Source: Dicaeum eximium (Eukaryota > Chordata > Aves > Passeriformes > Dicaeidae). From it: a stretch of DNA of 64,000 nucleotides. The stretch is from the NCBI GenBank assembly GCA_013396995.1, contig VWZP01002584.1, positions 533,784 through 597,783 of the forward strand, read 5' to 3'. Shown piece after piece: positions 47,822 to 60,500 of the stretch (positions are counted from its first letter, which is position 1; each line of letters starts with the position of its first letter). Below the pieces are notes generated by a model that was not told the DNA's origin, searched no databases, and saw only the letters and a program-made list of their open reading frames with translations. A program made the translations under genes and the position numbers.

Positions 47822-50800
47822 AGCAAAGACACACACTCGTTCAAATAACTTTTGTTTCTGCCTTTGCGAGGCTTAGAAACTCTTAGAGGGAATGTAGGAA
47901 AAATAGATAAATGAAACATTTTTGTAATAAATTTTAATATTTGAAATAATTTTTGGTATAAATGAAATAAGCTGTCTGCAAACAAACAAGGCATGTATGT
48001 TTTTAAGAGCTGAAAATAGGGCTGAAAATTCCTGTGTTTAAAAGTTTCCATGCTGTCATTGCAATAAATTAAGTTTCTAATTAAACACATGCTCACATAC
48101 ACACTCTTGGATGGGAATGCTGCGCTTGATCAATAGCCCCAGGCTACACGGTAGCAGGCAGAATTATAGCAAACGGAACTGGATGAATGGGTTTACTTAA
48201 TGACCACAATATGATTTATTTCTTTGGTGGGAAACGGGGTAGGAAGACATCAAATTGCTAAAAATATTACCCAAGCAAATTAAGATATGATCTTACAGGA
48301 GATAGATTCCCCAGGGATCCCGTGTGAGTACAGTAGATCAGAGCTCAGATCACTGTAAAAGAGTCATACTTGATGAAAGTGTGTCAGCTAATCTGCATCC
48401 AGCTTGTTTGCCATTTATAATTAAGAAGGCTTTTTTGTTGTGTTTTAATGTAGATGGCTTAGCCATGGACAATCGCTGACTTAATCCGCACATTTTCACA
48501 GTGTCATGATTTTAGCTGTTGGAGGAGTCTTGGTACAAGAAACAAAATTAATGCAGAAAATTCCCCATACAGTAAAGGAGATGAAAAATACATCTCTGAG
48601 TAAACCTTCACGGAATTTCATTTTTTGACCACAGCTCCTTTTTATTTGGCATTTGCACCCAGAGTTGAAGCAACAGCCCGTGAAAGGTGTGCCAGTGCAG
48701 GAATGTGCTGGAGGCTTCTGGTGCTGAATCTGGGACTGGCAGCTACATTCTGGTCTCTGCCACTGGGGATCTGTCACTGACCCCTCTGACCAGTGATTTA
48801 CCTTGCCAGTGAAGCAAATAAACCCAACCAGAGCTGAGACAGAGAGACAAGACAGTTTTCTGAGTTTTGACTTCGTTGTAAATAAAGGTTTATGTCATAT
48901 GGGTTATGACCTAAAGTGAGCCAAAATTGAAAGAGTTGACAAAACTAGTAGAAGTCTTCTTCAGTCCCCTAAAATACAGTCACACATATATTAATTTTGG
49001 TTCAGGCTACTTTCGAATGTTCCTTCAGTTTCTCTTTCTCCCTACATATTTATCTGTGAAAAATGCAGAAACTGAATATAAATCAGGTTTTGACTTTTCC
49101 TATAATTGTGCTTTTCAAAGGAGATAATTAAATTTCTGCCTCTTTGGGAAAAGGTCAGCACGTTGGGGTAACAAATATTCGTATCTCTAGGGCATTTGCC
49201 CTTATTAGCCATGAATCACTGTTTCATAAGCTTGGAGCCTTGGCTAGAATCCATCTAGCCTAAAATACTTTGAAAACCAATGAATTAACTGAGATCCACT
49301 TTAATAGTTCAACTTTATTACTAATTAACCTGTATATGCCCCTGTTTGTTATGCTGTAATTCAGAAACTAACACTATGGCTATTGTCTAGACATATTATA
49401 TTAAATGTACGGTGCTACTCTTTCATTTACTTTAAGGATTTGTTGCTGTGCTGATCACTTGTTTTGTGTAAAAGTTAAGGCTGTAGGCAGTCTAAAGAGG
49501 TTAGTGAAGAAGCCTTTGAAAGGCTGATGTTTGACTTTATGTTGACCTCCAAATCAACTGACTCATCTGCAGGATACAGCCTGCATTTTTGGGGCTGGGG
49601 AGCTTAGTCACAAGCTGACAAACAGAGCAACTGAGGGAGAGAACAGGGTTTGTGTAATTTTTTATTTTGTGCAATTATTTTTTTATTTGAACTCATAATT
49701 ACAGTTTTTGTTCAGATTTTCAACAACTTTTAAACTTCTGGGATGGCAAAGTTGCTTTTTTTTGTCACCTGCAATTTCAGACTGAAGTATCATGACCAAT
49801 TTCTATGTTCTTGTGACTTGGACCAGATCCATAAAACCTCTTAGGCTTTCTGATCCATAAAACCTCTCAGGGTTTCTGGGATGAAGCTGGAGCTGAGACC
49901 AAGCTGGGAATTGCATATCCATGCTGTTGGAAAAGAGCTGGTGCTAAAGCACCCTGTGGTCAGTGGGAGCAGCCTGGGGCAGGGCTGAAGCTCAGAGCCC
50001 AGAGCCCAGCTGTAGCACGGTGACACAAGCATGGCTTTGGTCTTTGCCAGCAGGCCCTTGCTTGCCTTAAGTGCTTAGACCTTCATTACCTATAGGTAGT
50101 CAATGATCCCTGCTCAGCTGCATCCTTAGCATCAGGAGGTCACTAATTTTCATGGAGTTCTATTTAAGGACTCTTGAGACATGTAACTATATGACTGCTT
50201 ATCCTAATTTAAAGCCCAGTGGAGCTGTGAGTCGTCCTCACTTCTCTCACTGGTTGAGGCTCATCCTTAGAAGACATTTCTATATTGTGTTTGTGCAAAG
50301 CAAGAAAAAATAAATCTTCTCCTATTCTGACCCTCATTTCCTCTGTGGATTAGCCATTAATATATGCTTACACTAGTAAGAGGTTTAGATGTTTGAATCT
50401 TTCCTTTCTTCTTGGACATGTTTAATTAATTACTCCACATAAGGCTTTAAACCCTGGTCTTTATTGTACTCTTGAGTCTCCATCCTTCCTGCTGAAACAG
50501 TTCTGTGTGGTGTGGACCAGAGATGAAGGGCTGTAAGCACAGCTTGTGCCTTGTTATGAGAGTGTTTGCTAAGAAATCTAGGTTCCTCTGGAAATGCCAG
50601 CACAAGTTGAAGCATTTAAAATGCGGATTGTAGCAGGAAGAGTAAGAGAGTGTCCCTTTTTTTCTGGGCAAGCAGCCTAAGAAAAAATAGATGAGGTCAT
50701 GTTTCTGTTTGGGTGCTTGTTCACCTCCTTCTGCTCTACTGAATATGGAACATTAATATTATATTTAATATTAAATAGAATAATCACAATAAGAGGGCAT

Positions 50801-51181
50801 GAGAGCATCTGCTCTCACATAAGCCTGTCATATACTGATACAAACCTTCACCTGCAAGGCAGGAGAAGTGGGTTCATAGCCCTTCAGAGGAACGAATGGA
50901 AGCTGGAAGCATTAAACTAACATGTGTGAGAGCTCTTTCATGCAGGATTTCTATATTAAATGTGACAGTAACACATAGTTCATACAAAGAACTGAAAATT
51001 TTGGTAATAGAGAACAAGTAAAAATGTGAGTGTGCCTAGTCATGCGAAAGAAGCAGATGTTAGCAATACATTAAATTACAACTCCAGGCACAGGCATAGT
51101 CTGTCTTTTTTTAAAATTTGCTATCAATCTTCAGACCACAAAAAGCAAAAGCTTTCTTGTAGTAATTTAGTATTTTCTCAG
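47822..51181. other. Noncoding DNA with small duplications
   Basis: No gene was recognised. The stretch at 48.10-48.48 kb is complex, non-repetitive sequence with isolated CpGs and looks like a possible conserved element. The patch at 48.62-48.79 kb is GC-richer. A 26-bp duplication sits at 49826-49877. All frames here are short and featureless. Confidence 0.6.
49826..49877. repeat. 26-bp tandem duplication
   Basis: Two adjacent units starting GATCCATAAAACCTCT at 49826 and 49852 differ at only a few positions (TTAGGC versus CAGGGT). It is a small local duplication, older than the one at 7.3-7.5 kb because the copies have diverged. Confidence 0.9.
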
Positions 51182-51226
51182 GTTCTGCCAAAGATCTGAC
51201 AAAATGCAATGAGTCTCTGATAATAG
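51182..51226 (+). CDS. Possible 45-nt micro-exon
   Basis: An acceptor (TTTTCTCAG ending at 51181) and a near-consensus donor (TAG then GTAAGTG from 51227) enclose 45 bases. Taking two bases to finish the preceding codon, the rest reads SAKDLTKCNESLII with one base left. It is therefore phase 1 on both sides and contains one cysteine and an N-glycosylation sequon (NES). The other two frames have stops. The phase equals that of the 36-nt candidate at 33.6 kb and the exit phase of the 142-bp candidate at 5.35 kb. Chance remains a serious alternative. Confidence 0.2.
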
Positions 51227-54200
51227 GTAAGTGTGACTTTATCCAAACACTTTAAATTATCTTAATGTATGGCATTAACAGTGCCATAGAACTTGCCTAA
51301 AAGAATGTAGGTCTGCTCAAGTGGAGTAGAGGAAAATTTAGTTAAATTTAGGAGAAAATGTTGTGCACATGACCTCATAGGAACAAAACCGACATCAGCT
51401 GGTTTAGAAAAGACCAACAGAAATCAAAAGTTGGTGCAAACCAACAGGTTTATGGAGCCTGTATGGAAAAGTGTTCAGAAGCAATTGCTTCAGAGAATGG
51501 AGCAAAAAAACTTGTAATAGGAAGCTGTATGGGAACAAGGATTAGTCACCATTTATAACCATACCAATAACTTCACTATTTCAATTCCATTTTCACTAGC
51601 TGTGCCTTCTCTGTCTAAGGAGAAAAGGTGAAAAGAAGTCTTGATGTATACTCTACACAATTTACTGTTTTGTTTGTTTTTATTACTTCTCCTATAATTT
51701 ATCTCTGTTCAAAGATTAATACTCTCCAGACATCTTTCCCAGAAGGAAAATAGAAATGGATTTTTCAATTTAAAGAAGCAAACAAAACCAAACCGTCCTC
51801 TCTGAAGACAACATTGAAAGTATACATAACTGATGTCAAGTAAGTGGAGTTAAAGAAATAATCTCAGCTACACTTCTATGACTGGAAGGCCTTCAGTATA
51901 CATGAGCATCTATATGTATTTATATACTTTAAAGAGAGGTGGGGGCATTGTTCTGTTTGGTTTTTTTTTATTTGGAGTATAACCTGAAGATTTTTGATAA
52001 ACCCATAAAAACTTTTTATATTCAAACATTGCATAGTGAAGTCAATAAAATGAAAGAATTCTTTCTAATGGAAGTTTTGTTATGCAGATGAAAAAGGCAG
52101 GATCAGAAAAGTGTTTTTCCTCTTTAAAGACATCCCTAGCAATACATAGCTGTCTTTCAGTGGTGCTAATTTAGTATTTAGAGTGCTCTTACACCCAGCT
52201 GTGTGATGCTCTTATTCAAAGGTGTAGCAACTCACTGAACTTGATGTCACAAGCCCTTTCCCTCACATTCACTTATGATTAGGCTCTCCCTTACACTGCT
52301 GGGAAAAAAGGGGGAATAATGCCAGTATTTTGGAGGATTTAAGGAAATTAGGCAACTGAAGACAACAGTCCATCAGAGTTTGAAGGAGGTGTTTTCAAAC
52401 ATTCCCATGGTTTTTGTATCTTTGTAGACAAGGCAGACTCAGAAATGTGTTGTAAGTTAATGATCTGCTAAAAGAAAAGAAGAACAAACATCAACAGTCA
52501 TAAATCCAAAGATTTTTTTTCTACTATTTGAATGTTACTTCCTTGTTTAAAAAGGGCTACATTTTTCTGTCATTTAGGTGCTGTAAACAGTAATGTTTTT
52601 CTACCCAATTTTTTACACAATATTTTCTTTTAAAGATTTACATATATAATTTAAGTACATATATAATTTAAGTTTGACTTTTACAACTTCCTCTGTCCAC
52701 CAGCCCTGTCCCTATCAACACTAGAGGTGTTAAATCACTTCAGAAGGTAAAAGCCATAATTTTCCATTTTGACTTTTCAAGTAGCCATCTGACGGTTACC
52801 TTGATGAAATTACTCAATCTAGGATATTTTTCCAAACCCATGTCTGCTTTTTGGATTTTCCTTAAGGGCTCCACTGTGCTAAAGTGACCAGTGTTCTCTA
52901 ACAGCTTTCTGTAACACCTCCAGGGAAATGAAATGGCTTTTTCTTGTCTGAAAAAAATTCCCAGCTCCTTGTCCTATTGTCCTTGCCATGTGACAGGGCT
53001 TTGGCAATGCCTGTCAAAGCAGCCTTCTCTATGATATTAGAAACATCAGTGTAAAAGCTGCCAAATTTTTGATCCTGTTGGCTATGGGCATTTATATTAC
53101 CTTGTGGGGGCGTATATTTTTTCAGCATATCCTCCATCTTAATGGAGTGTGATAGCTTATGAAAGCCAGCTTGACATTCATTACTGCACAAATTTTTTCC
53201 CTTTTGTCCACCAATAATATCTTTGTGATGGCAGCAGAAACTGTTTGCATAAGAATTGGAAAATATTCATGATTTTGTAGGTACTTAGGGCATTAAGTCC
53301 TTTTATTCATTGGAAGCAATAATATCAGGCATGGTCCAGTAAGAGTTCATACTCCTGCCACCTTGGGCTAACAAATTAATAATTCTTTTGTCCTGTATAA
53401 TTCGTTCATCTAAGTTGTATATGGCATAGGGCTGAAGCTTAGAAACCGAAATGTTCAATAGTGGCCCAAGTACTGAGTGTTTAAATCCAGCCCTTTCTGA
53501 TAAAACACAGATGAAGAGATGGGTTTCCCTGTCAATCTAACAATAAAAGCATTTGTTCTGAATTCAGGAAATACAGGAACACATGTTTTAGCATCATCAA
53601 ATGTGTATCTAACCTATTGGGCCATAAAACATTCTTTCAAGTGTTTGCTACTCTGTTTTAGTACACATTGGAACACCAGTCTTGACTATTTCTTTACAAT
53701 TCCTCTCCACTTTTCTAATGATCTCTTGTGAAGATTCAATTTTTTCATGCACATTGAAATAATTTCAGCAGAGGAGCTGCCTCACATGCCATCTCCTGAG
53801 CCAGGCCATATCTAAACAGGGCTTGTAAAATCTGACAGCCTTGTTACTTGAGGTTGCCAACATGTTCAGGAGGAGGTCCTGTCACTGACTGTTGAGTGTA
53901 TTTACCCACATTTTTCTGATTTTTCCCTTTAGCTTTCAGAGACAAGGTACAGGGCCTGGGGTTAATGATTTCTAAAATGGTGGGTCACTGTAATGGTAGT
54001 AATGACATGCTGACATCTTTGTGTCACAGAGGAAAAACATATTTAAATGGTAGAAAAGTATTCAAATGGGTGGGTGGAGAACACTTAACCTAGTGTCCTA
54101 GATCATGGATAAATGCTCTGTTGCTGTGCTGTTGGGCAAATGCATTCCCTGCCACACATCAGCAAACCTGGTTATGGTGGGACACCAGCAGTCAATATAA

Positions 54201-57200
54201 GTTTTGGGCATAAGTTTTGCCCTTAGCTGCTTTTGCACTAGTGATACTTCAGGAATAGGGCTTAGGAATTTTTGGAATCCCAGTACTGAGCTTTGCATTT
54301 TTCTTGGGGTCTTTCCCCCAGAATGCTGTTGTGGATTTAGACTTAGTGAACAATAGAAGTGAGCAACAGTCCCACTGAACCAAGAGAGATGAGCCTGTGT
54401 TTAGGGGAATAATTTCTCGGCTTTGTTATCCCATTTTGTGTATCAGGGACGCCAAATCAGCATTTTTAAATTGATTTGTCACAGACCAAGGAACAGAATA
54501 AGACTCAAAACCTGCTACTTCAAATCCATCTCCCTCTAATACCTTCCTTAGACATTTTAATTAATATTCCTAAATGCTTAAAGATAAATGAAAGAAATCA
54601 TGTCCTTTTAAAGTAAATAAATAAATACAGTGTGAGAATTTCCAATTGTCTCCATTAAGAGCAAGCAGATGGCTCATTGTAGTGTTTTATTTTGTTATTT
54701 ACAGAACAGCTAGCTTGTACTACAGTATCTCTTCGTCTCCAGAATTTCCCTTCCAAGATTATGTATAGGCTCTGTCTTACTAGTAATATTTTAATTCATC
54801 ATCATACATTTAGAAAACTCTTCTTTTATCACTTGATGACAGAAGGGATTTTTTTCTCTGACATTTATTGCTTTTTAAACTGTATTTCTGGTACAGTGCC
54901 AGGCTTCTCCCAAAATATTGTAAATAAATGTGAGTAATACAGATTTGGATTTATGAAGCATAATGGTTGGATGCTTTAACTACGAAGAGATGTTTTATCA
55001 TAGTCCACCAATGTGTGGGGAAACTTTTATGACTTGTTTTCCTGCTTTATTTTACTACAGTCTTTATAGGTTTTAAGCCAAGTTGCTTTGAGACTTGAAC
55101 ACAATTACAGTAACCAATCTGACATACACACAATGTGAATAAAATGCTCAATTATATACAGCCATTTAAACACTGATACAGTCTACACACACAAAATAAA
55201 GGCACCTTGAAATAAAACTCTTATCTCCCTCACCTCACTTATCTACTAATTACACATAAACTCACACAATAAAAAAAAAGAAAGATTCCTGTATGTATAT
55301 CATTAAGGAATATAAAAGAAAGGCTTGTTATCTTCCTTCATGCTTATCTGTAAGACTCAGTAATGTTCCTATCTGTAAGAGTATATATTCTCTCTATATG
55401 TGTATGTTCATATATAGTTTATACATACAAATACAGCTCCCTTCAGACTCTGAATGATTAATACACTGGCTGGGGAAACTGTTCTGTATTCACACTTTCT
55501 GCAATCAGAAATTCTTTAGATGGAAAACCCCCATTTCTTCCTCTGCAGGCACTGTTTCATGAGACCATGAAATCAATCCTGCCACCCTTTTGGCTAAATT
55601 TGGATTCAAAATGAAAAATTGCCTCTCCTATAATATCCTTATTCTCTTTCAGTCATTATTTCACAACCTGGAACATTTATCTTTTTATTGTATGGTGGAT
55701 TAAATGTGCTGGTAACAAACTTTGAAAATATCCTGGCTAAGCAAAACCACAACTCCTTTGCATCACATTCCTTACATTTTTTGCATAATGATACATTGTG
55801 TGGTTTACCTTGAAGAACATGAACGGGCGGAAAAGAAAGCATGTGCCTGGGAAAAAAACAAAGGGATAATTGTAACCAGTAGAAAATAAAGCCCCTGCCC
55901 AGAATCATGTGTGACATTCCTGTCCCTCTCATGATGCAGGGCTAGTTAACCTCTGAGCTCAGTGTGCTGCAGCTGAAGATGATTACTATCAGCTAGGGCT
56001 GCGGTGGGTTCTGATGGAACCAGTGTGTGAATCTGGATTTCCCCCACTCCTGCCCCAGGGAAGGATAAAGGGCCTCTTGTGCCGCTGCAGCAGCAGCAGG
56101 GGCTGGCATCGCTTTCCATACCCTCAAAGGCCATGTGCCACACGTCAGACACCACGCAGGAATGCAGGCAGCAGTCCCTTATCTGCTTTCCATTCTGATA
56201 TTTAATGATTTCTCAGTGGATCCAAACATTACACAAGACTTCCAAGCAGAGGAATGACCCAGATCAGAGAGATACTGTCCTCTGGGAACGTTTCCCAAGT
56301 GCCTGTTTCATGGGGATGGGAAAGGAAGCAGATGTTTTCCATCAACAACTAATGCTGAAGAGCTACTATTACTCCCTCCCTAACCACAAGCTCTGTGCCA
56401 TAATCATCTACTCCCTTCTTCTGCTTCTATAGATGTAACAGGAGCATGTAATAATTCAAATTCTGTCTTGTTGACACAGCTTGCTTCAGCTGTACAGAAG
56501 GCAAGCTGTTTGTTCACCAAGTCTGTGGACACATCAGCACTTTGCAGAGAGCCTAAGAGGACTTGCTGCTTTCTTGATGGCAATTGCCTGCTGTCAGCCA
56601 AGCCTCCCAGAAATCTGTGGCAGCACCCTGGAATAGCCACACACAGTAAATTTCTGTCAGTGTGGCATAATTGTTAGGCAAGGTCACAATTTTCCCTTGA
56701 AATATTCCTTGGAATAATACCTATTAAAAAAAAAATCTTTTATTTTCCTCTTAATTCAGGAAGCTGATCTCAAATAATGCTTCTTTATTTGCCTTGAGTA
56801 ATTATGCTGGTATGAATTTGTAGGACAATTGTAGGAATTGCTTCAGATGGGTCTGTGTCAGTGATGGGGAATGATCTGTCATACACATCTGGCTTTGTAG
56901 AGAGTGAGAATAACAGGTATTCTGATGTATCAAGTTGGAAACAGAATAAATATGAGATCTAATAGATTATATTGGACTTAAAATACAGGCATGTATGCAA
57001 GAATGTGCCATAGAGAATATTAAAGATCAAGAAGAGTGAAAAGAATTGTTAAATGGCATTAGTGTAACAAAAGGGGACTAGCTCACCTGTTGAACTGAAA
57101 AAGGTTAGCTGAGAGACTAAACAATTTATTTTGAATATAAACATTGTCAAGATGTCTATTCTGTGAGCATGAGCACGTTACTATTCTGTTTGGAGAATTT

Positions 57201-57318
57201 AGGTAATATGATAGTTGTTATATATTTCTTCTCCTAGTGCACAGCTGTAGATGTTCCAAACTGGAAAGCAAAATCCTTAAAACTTCTCCCTTTCAAGCTC
57301 ATAGAGACCTGCTACTCA
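51227..57318. other. AT-rich noncoding DNA
   Basis: No exon, RNA gene or retrotransposon was recognised. A 17-bp duplication lies at 52639-52672. The patch at 55.93-56.18 kb is GC-richer and contains a run of CAG/GCA-like triplets (near 56083-56100). Frames of up to 97 codons on minus (52898-53191, 55639-55932) have no recognisable motif. Confidence 0.65.
52639..52672. repeat. 17-bp tandem duplication
   Basis: TACATATATAATTTAAG occurs twice back to back (52639-52655 and 52656-52672) with no difference. It is a minimal AT-rich slippage duplication. Confidence 0.9.
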
Positions 57319-57545
57319 CAGAATCCTCTGGAATCATGGAAACACAGAAGAGCCCAGGTTAGGAGGGACCTTGCAAGATTGTGTTGTCCAATCTTTCATT
57401 GGAAAGGGAGCCTAGATCAGATTATCAACTCTTGCCCAGTCATACCTTGAAGACCTCCAGTGATTGGTAGTCCACCACATCCCTGGGGAGGTTGTGGCAG
57501 TGACAGATAATTCTCACTAAAAAAATGCTCCCTTACAGCAAGAAG
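57319..57545 (-). mobile_element. CR1 retrotransposon, 3'-terminal fragment, antisense
   Basis: Read on plus, the copy starts with the reverse complement of a CR1 3' end (GAATCATGGAAACACAGAAG, then GGTTAGGAGGGACCTTGCAAGAT). It continues through the blocks corresponding to TCCAATCTTTCATTGG, AGACCTCCAGTGATTGG, and CATCCCTGGGGAGGTTGTGGCAGTG. The element is therefore inserted on the minus strand and 5'-truncated after about 220 bp. It is well diverged and encodes nothing. The inner boundary (about 57545) is approximate. Confidence 0.88.
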
Positions 57546-60500
57546 AGACCTTATTTAAGAACTCTGAAATTTTCCACAGTACAAAGCTTTACTTTTTTTT
57601 GTTTGTTTGTTTTTCCTATAAAGAGGCTGCATGGACACAGCTGTGGCCTAGGCTCTGCTTAAGGTCAGTGAGCCAAAGTTGATCCTAAATTCCTAGTCCA
57701 TGGTGTAGGCAAGTCAGGATAATCCTGAGGTCACTTATATAGGGGATGATTCTGTTCCTTCCATAGTGAGAGTTCTGGAAAAGACTGAACTCAGGATGAA
57801 AAGCACTATAAATATGAAGAATGTGAGACTAAGGAATGCCATGGGACTGTAAACCCCTCACAAAAATGAAGGATCCTCTTCACTACAACTGCATTATGTG
57901 TCTTGGATACCAATTCTGAAGAGCAAGGAAGGAGTACTTTTACATTTTTAGAACAAATCTAAAACCTGCATTACATGAAAACATGAAGCAAAGGATGTGG
58001 AGAAAGGAAGGCTAGGAGGGAAAGTTTTACCATAGATAAAAGGAAAAGGATAGGTAGATGCTCCCTGAAGCAAAGCAGATGGGATGAAGAAGGCTATGCC
58101 ACCACCTTCCTATGTTCATTTTAAAGGTCAGTTTTAAAAGGTAGGAGTCAGGTGTGGAGGACTCTTTTCCCTCCCAAGACATACCATCAAGAAGTCTTAG
58201 GAGACAGCAAGGAAAAGTGATTGATGACAGGGTTTGGGGATATTTTTCTGTTTTGCACTAGTTTTGGTTTTGTAATATTTTCCCTTGGATTTAACCATTA
58301 CTTTGTCAGAATAAATCTTCTTTCTAAGTTTCAGCTTTATTCAGGGATGACAAATTCATAATGCTCTTTTCCCTTGGGGGTAAAAGACTGCTGATGTTTT
58401 GCAGGAAACCCTTGCAGGAGCAATGCTTACGAAGAAAGCTTCCCTCAAAACTGTGAAAGTTTGGGGACCTACAGGGTCCAGTGCTAGGACTCAGGATCAA
58501 TTCTCCCCAAGCACACACAACCCAGTACCTTCCTTGTAAAAGATAAGAAAGAAGAGGCAGCTTCTAGGCTGAATACTCCCAAATTGCTACAGCTGATCAG
58601 TGCAAATTTCCTTTGGTGGAAAGATGACAAGTGACAAGAGGGAGTGGAATGTTGCTTTGTTATTCTGATTTTTCACTGACAAACGCAGATCAGCAGCGTG
58701 TATGAAAGGAACCACAGTCTGTGAAACAGGAGAGAGCTCAATATATGAGGTATAGACTTTTTTTCGTATTTCATGGGGCTGCTGGGATATGAAAATGCCA
58801 TTTTGGGGAAAGCTAATTGCCTGTTCAGCAACTAAAAGCAAGATACCTTTGTTCAGTGAGTTACAATTCCCTGAAGTACACTGCAGTAGCAAAGCAGTAA
58901 TTACAATGCAGCATGTCTTAAAAGAGCACCATTACACATTTCATGAAGAAAAGGGTAACTTAAGCATCTTTTCTCCCTGGTTAAAGAAAAAGATTTAAAA
59001 CATCTTGAGCATGATCTTGTATGTTTTATGAATATAAATTTGTCTTGATACTTATTTTTAATGTGGAGACTGTGCTTGAAGCTTACTTACTCTTTTCAGA
59101 CTGCTACCAGGCCAGGTTATAACCCATTTTGTGCTGCTGGCAACAGCCCAATAATATAAAACACATTTTTAATTTTCTTACTTTACCACCCTCCCTCCCC
59201 CTTTTTTTTTCCTGTCTCCAGCAAAAAGATATTGTCTCACCAGAAGGGAATGAGTCGTGGATAAGGCAGCCAGTATAAATTAAAGTGGAGTCCTTGGCTG
59301 AAGGAGCACAATGAATGTTCAGAAAAGGATGGTGAAAAAGAGAAGTGGGAGCAGACAAAGCAAACCAGGCAAAAAATTCAAAAGAATATAGGTTTAATAT
59401 ATTTTTGATATCCAAAACAGAGTAAGCAAGGTTGCAGAATTCTGGAAATCATAAACACCTTAGAGAGTTAAGACTACCTCATAAATGGGAATAGGTAATT
59501 TCTCGGGGATTATTTATAAATCAGACTTTAATTAAAATGTTAGGAGAAGATGAACATATGTTTTAATAAATAGTTCATTATTAAATGTTAAATGATTACT
59601 TGTTAAATGATAACTACAAGCATGCTGTAGTTATTTATTAACCACTATTTATTTATTAAACTTTGACAAATGGAACACTTTCTATGCAGAATAAAATTGC
59701 CGAAGGAAGCTGGAAAGAAACAAGATATGAATTAGGATTTTGACAGAAATCAGTAAGGAAGGTAACTCACACACCAATCATGTTGTGTTGCATTATAGGT
59801 TCCATACTCTCTTCTAACAACAATGTAATTTTCTCGTGTCTCCATGGCACATATTTTGTGACTTTTTCATTTAAAAAGCCAACACAAACCCAATAATCTT
59901 TTGCCATATAATACATTATTAGAAGAATCATAAGGAGGGAGCATAAAGGAGCAAGTTTAATAAATGCTGCAAAGCATGCTACTACTCCTGAATGTTTGTG
60001 TTGAATTTCATACAATGTATGAGAAGCTGACATGTCCTGTGGGGGCTAGTTCACATTTTTTTTAAATGAAAGGTTACAGTACTCTGGACCTATAGTTTAT
60101 TTAGTTTTGCACTAAAGATGTAAATATTTATTAAGGCTTTGACTCATTACATTTTGTGCAAACCTTGCACTCCAAATCTGTGTGATTCACAGTATACTGA
60201 AAATAGAAATAATACCCCTAAATCACACCTGTCTCTGAAGAGAAAACCTGCCAGTTCTTTCACTCCCAACTCATCACCTTGCGACAGGCAAGGAAAAAAA
60301 ATCCAGAAAGAAAACTAGCTGCTACTTAGAAATTAATTCATTGGAAAAATGTTCCTTTGTTAAGAAGTGCTTGGCTGGGATGGCTGGGAAAATGCAGAGC
60401 TCAAAAAAGTCAACACAGCTCTTAGGTCACCTAGCTCCTTATTTTGAAAAATACCTGTATTGTTCCTTTTTTTTTTTTACTATTTTTTATGTATTTGCTT

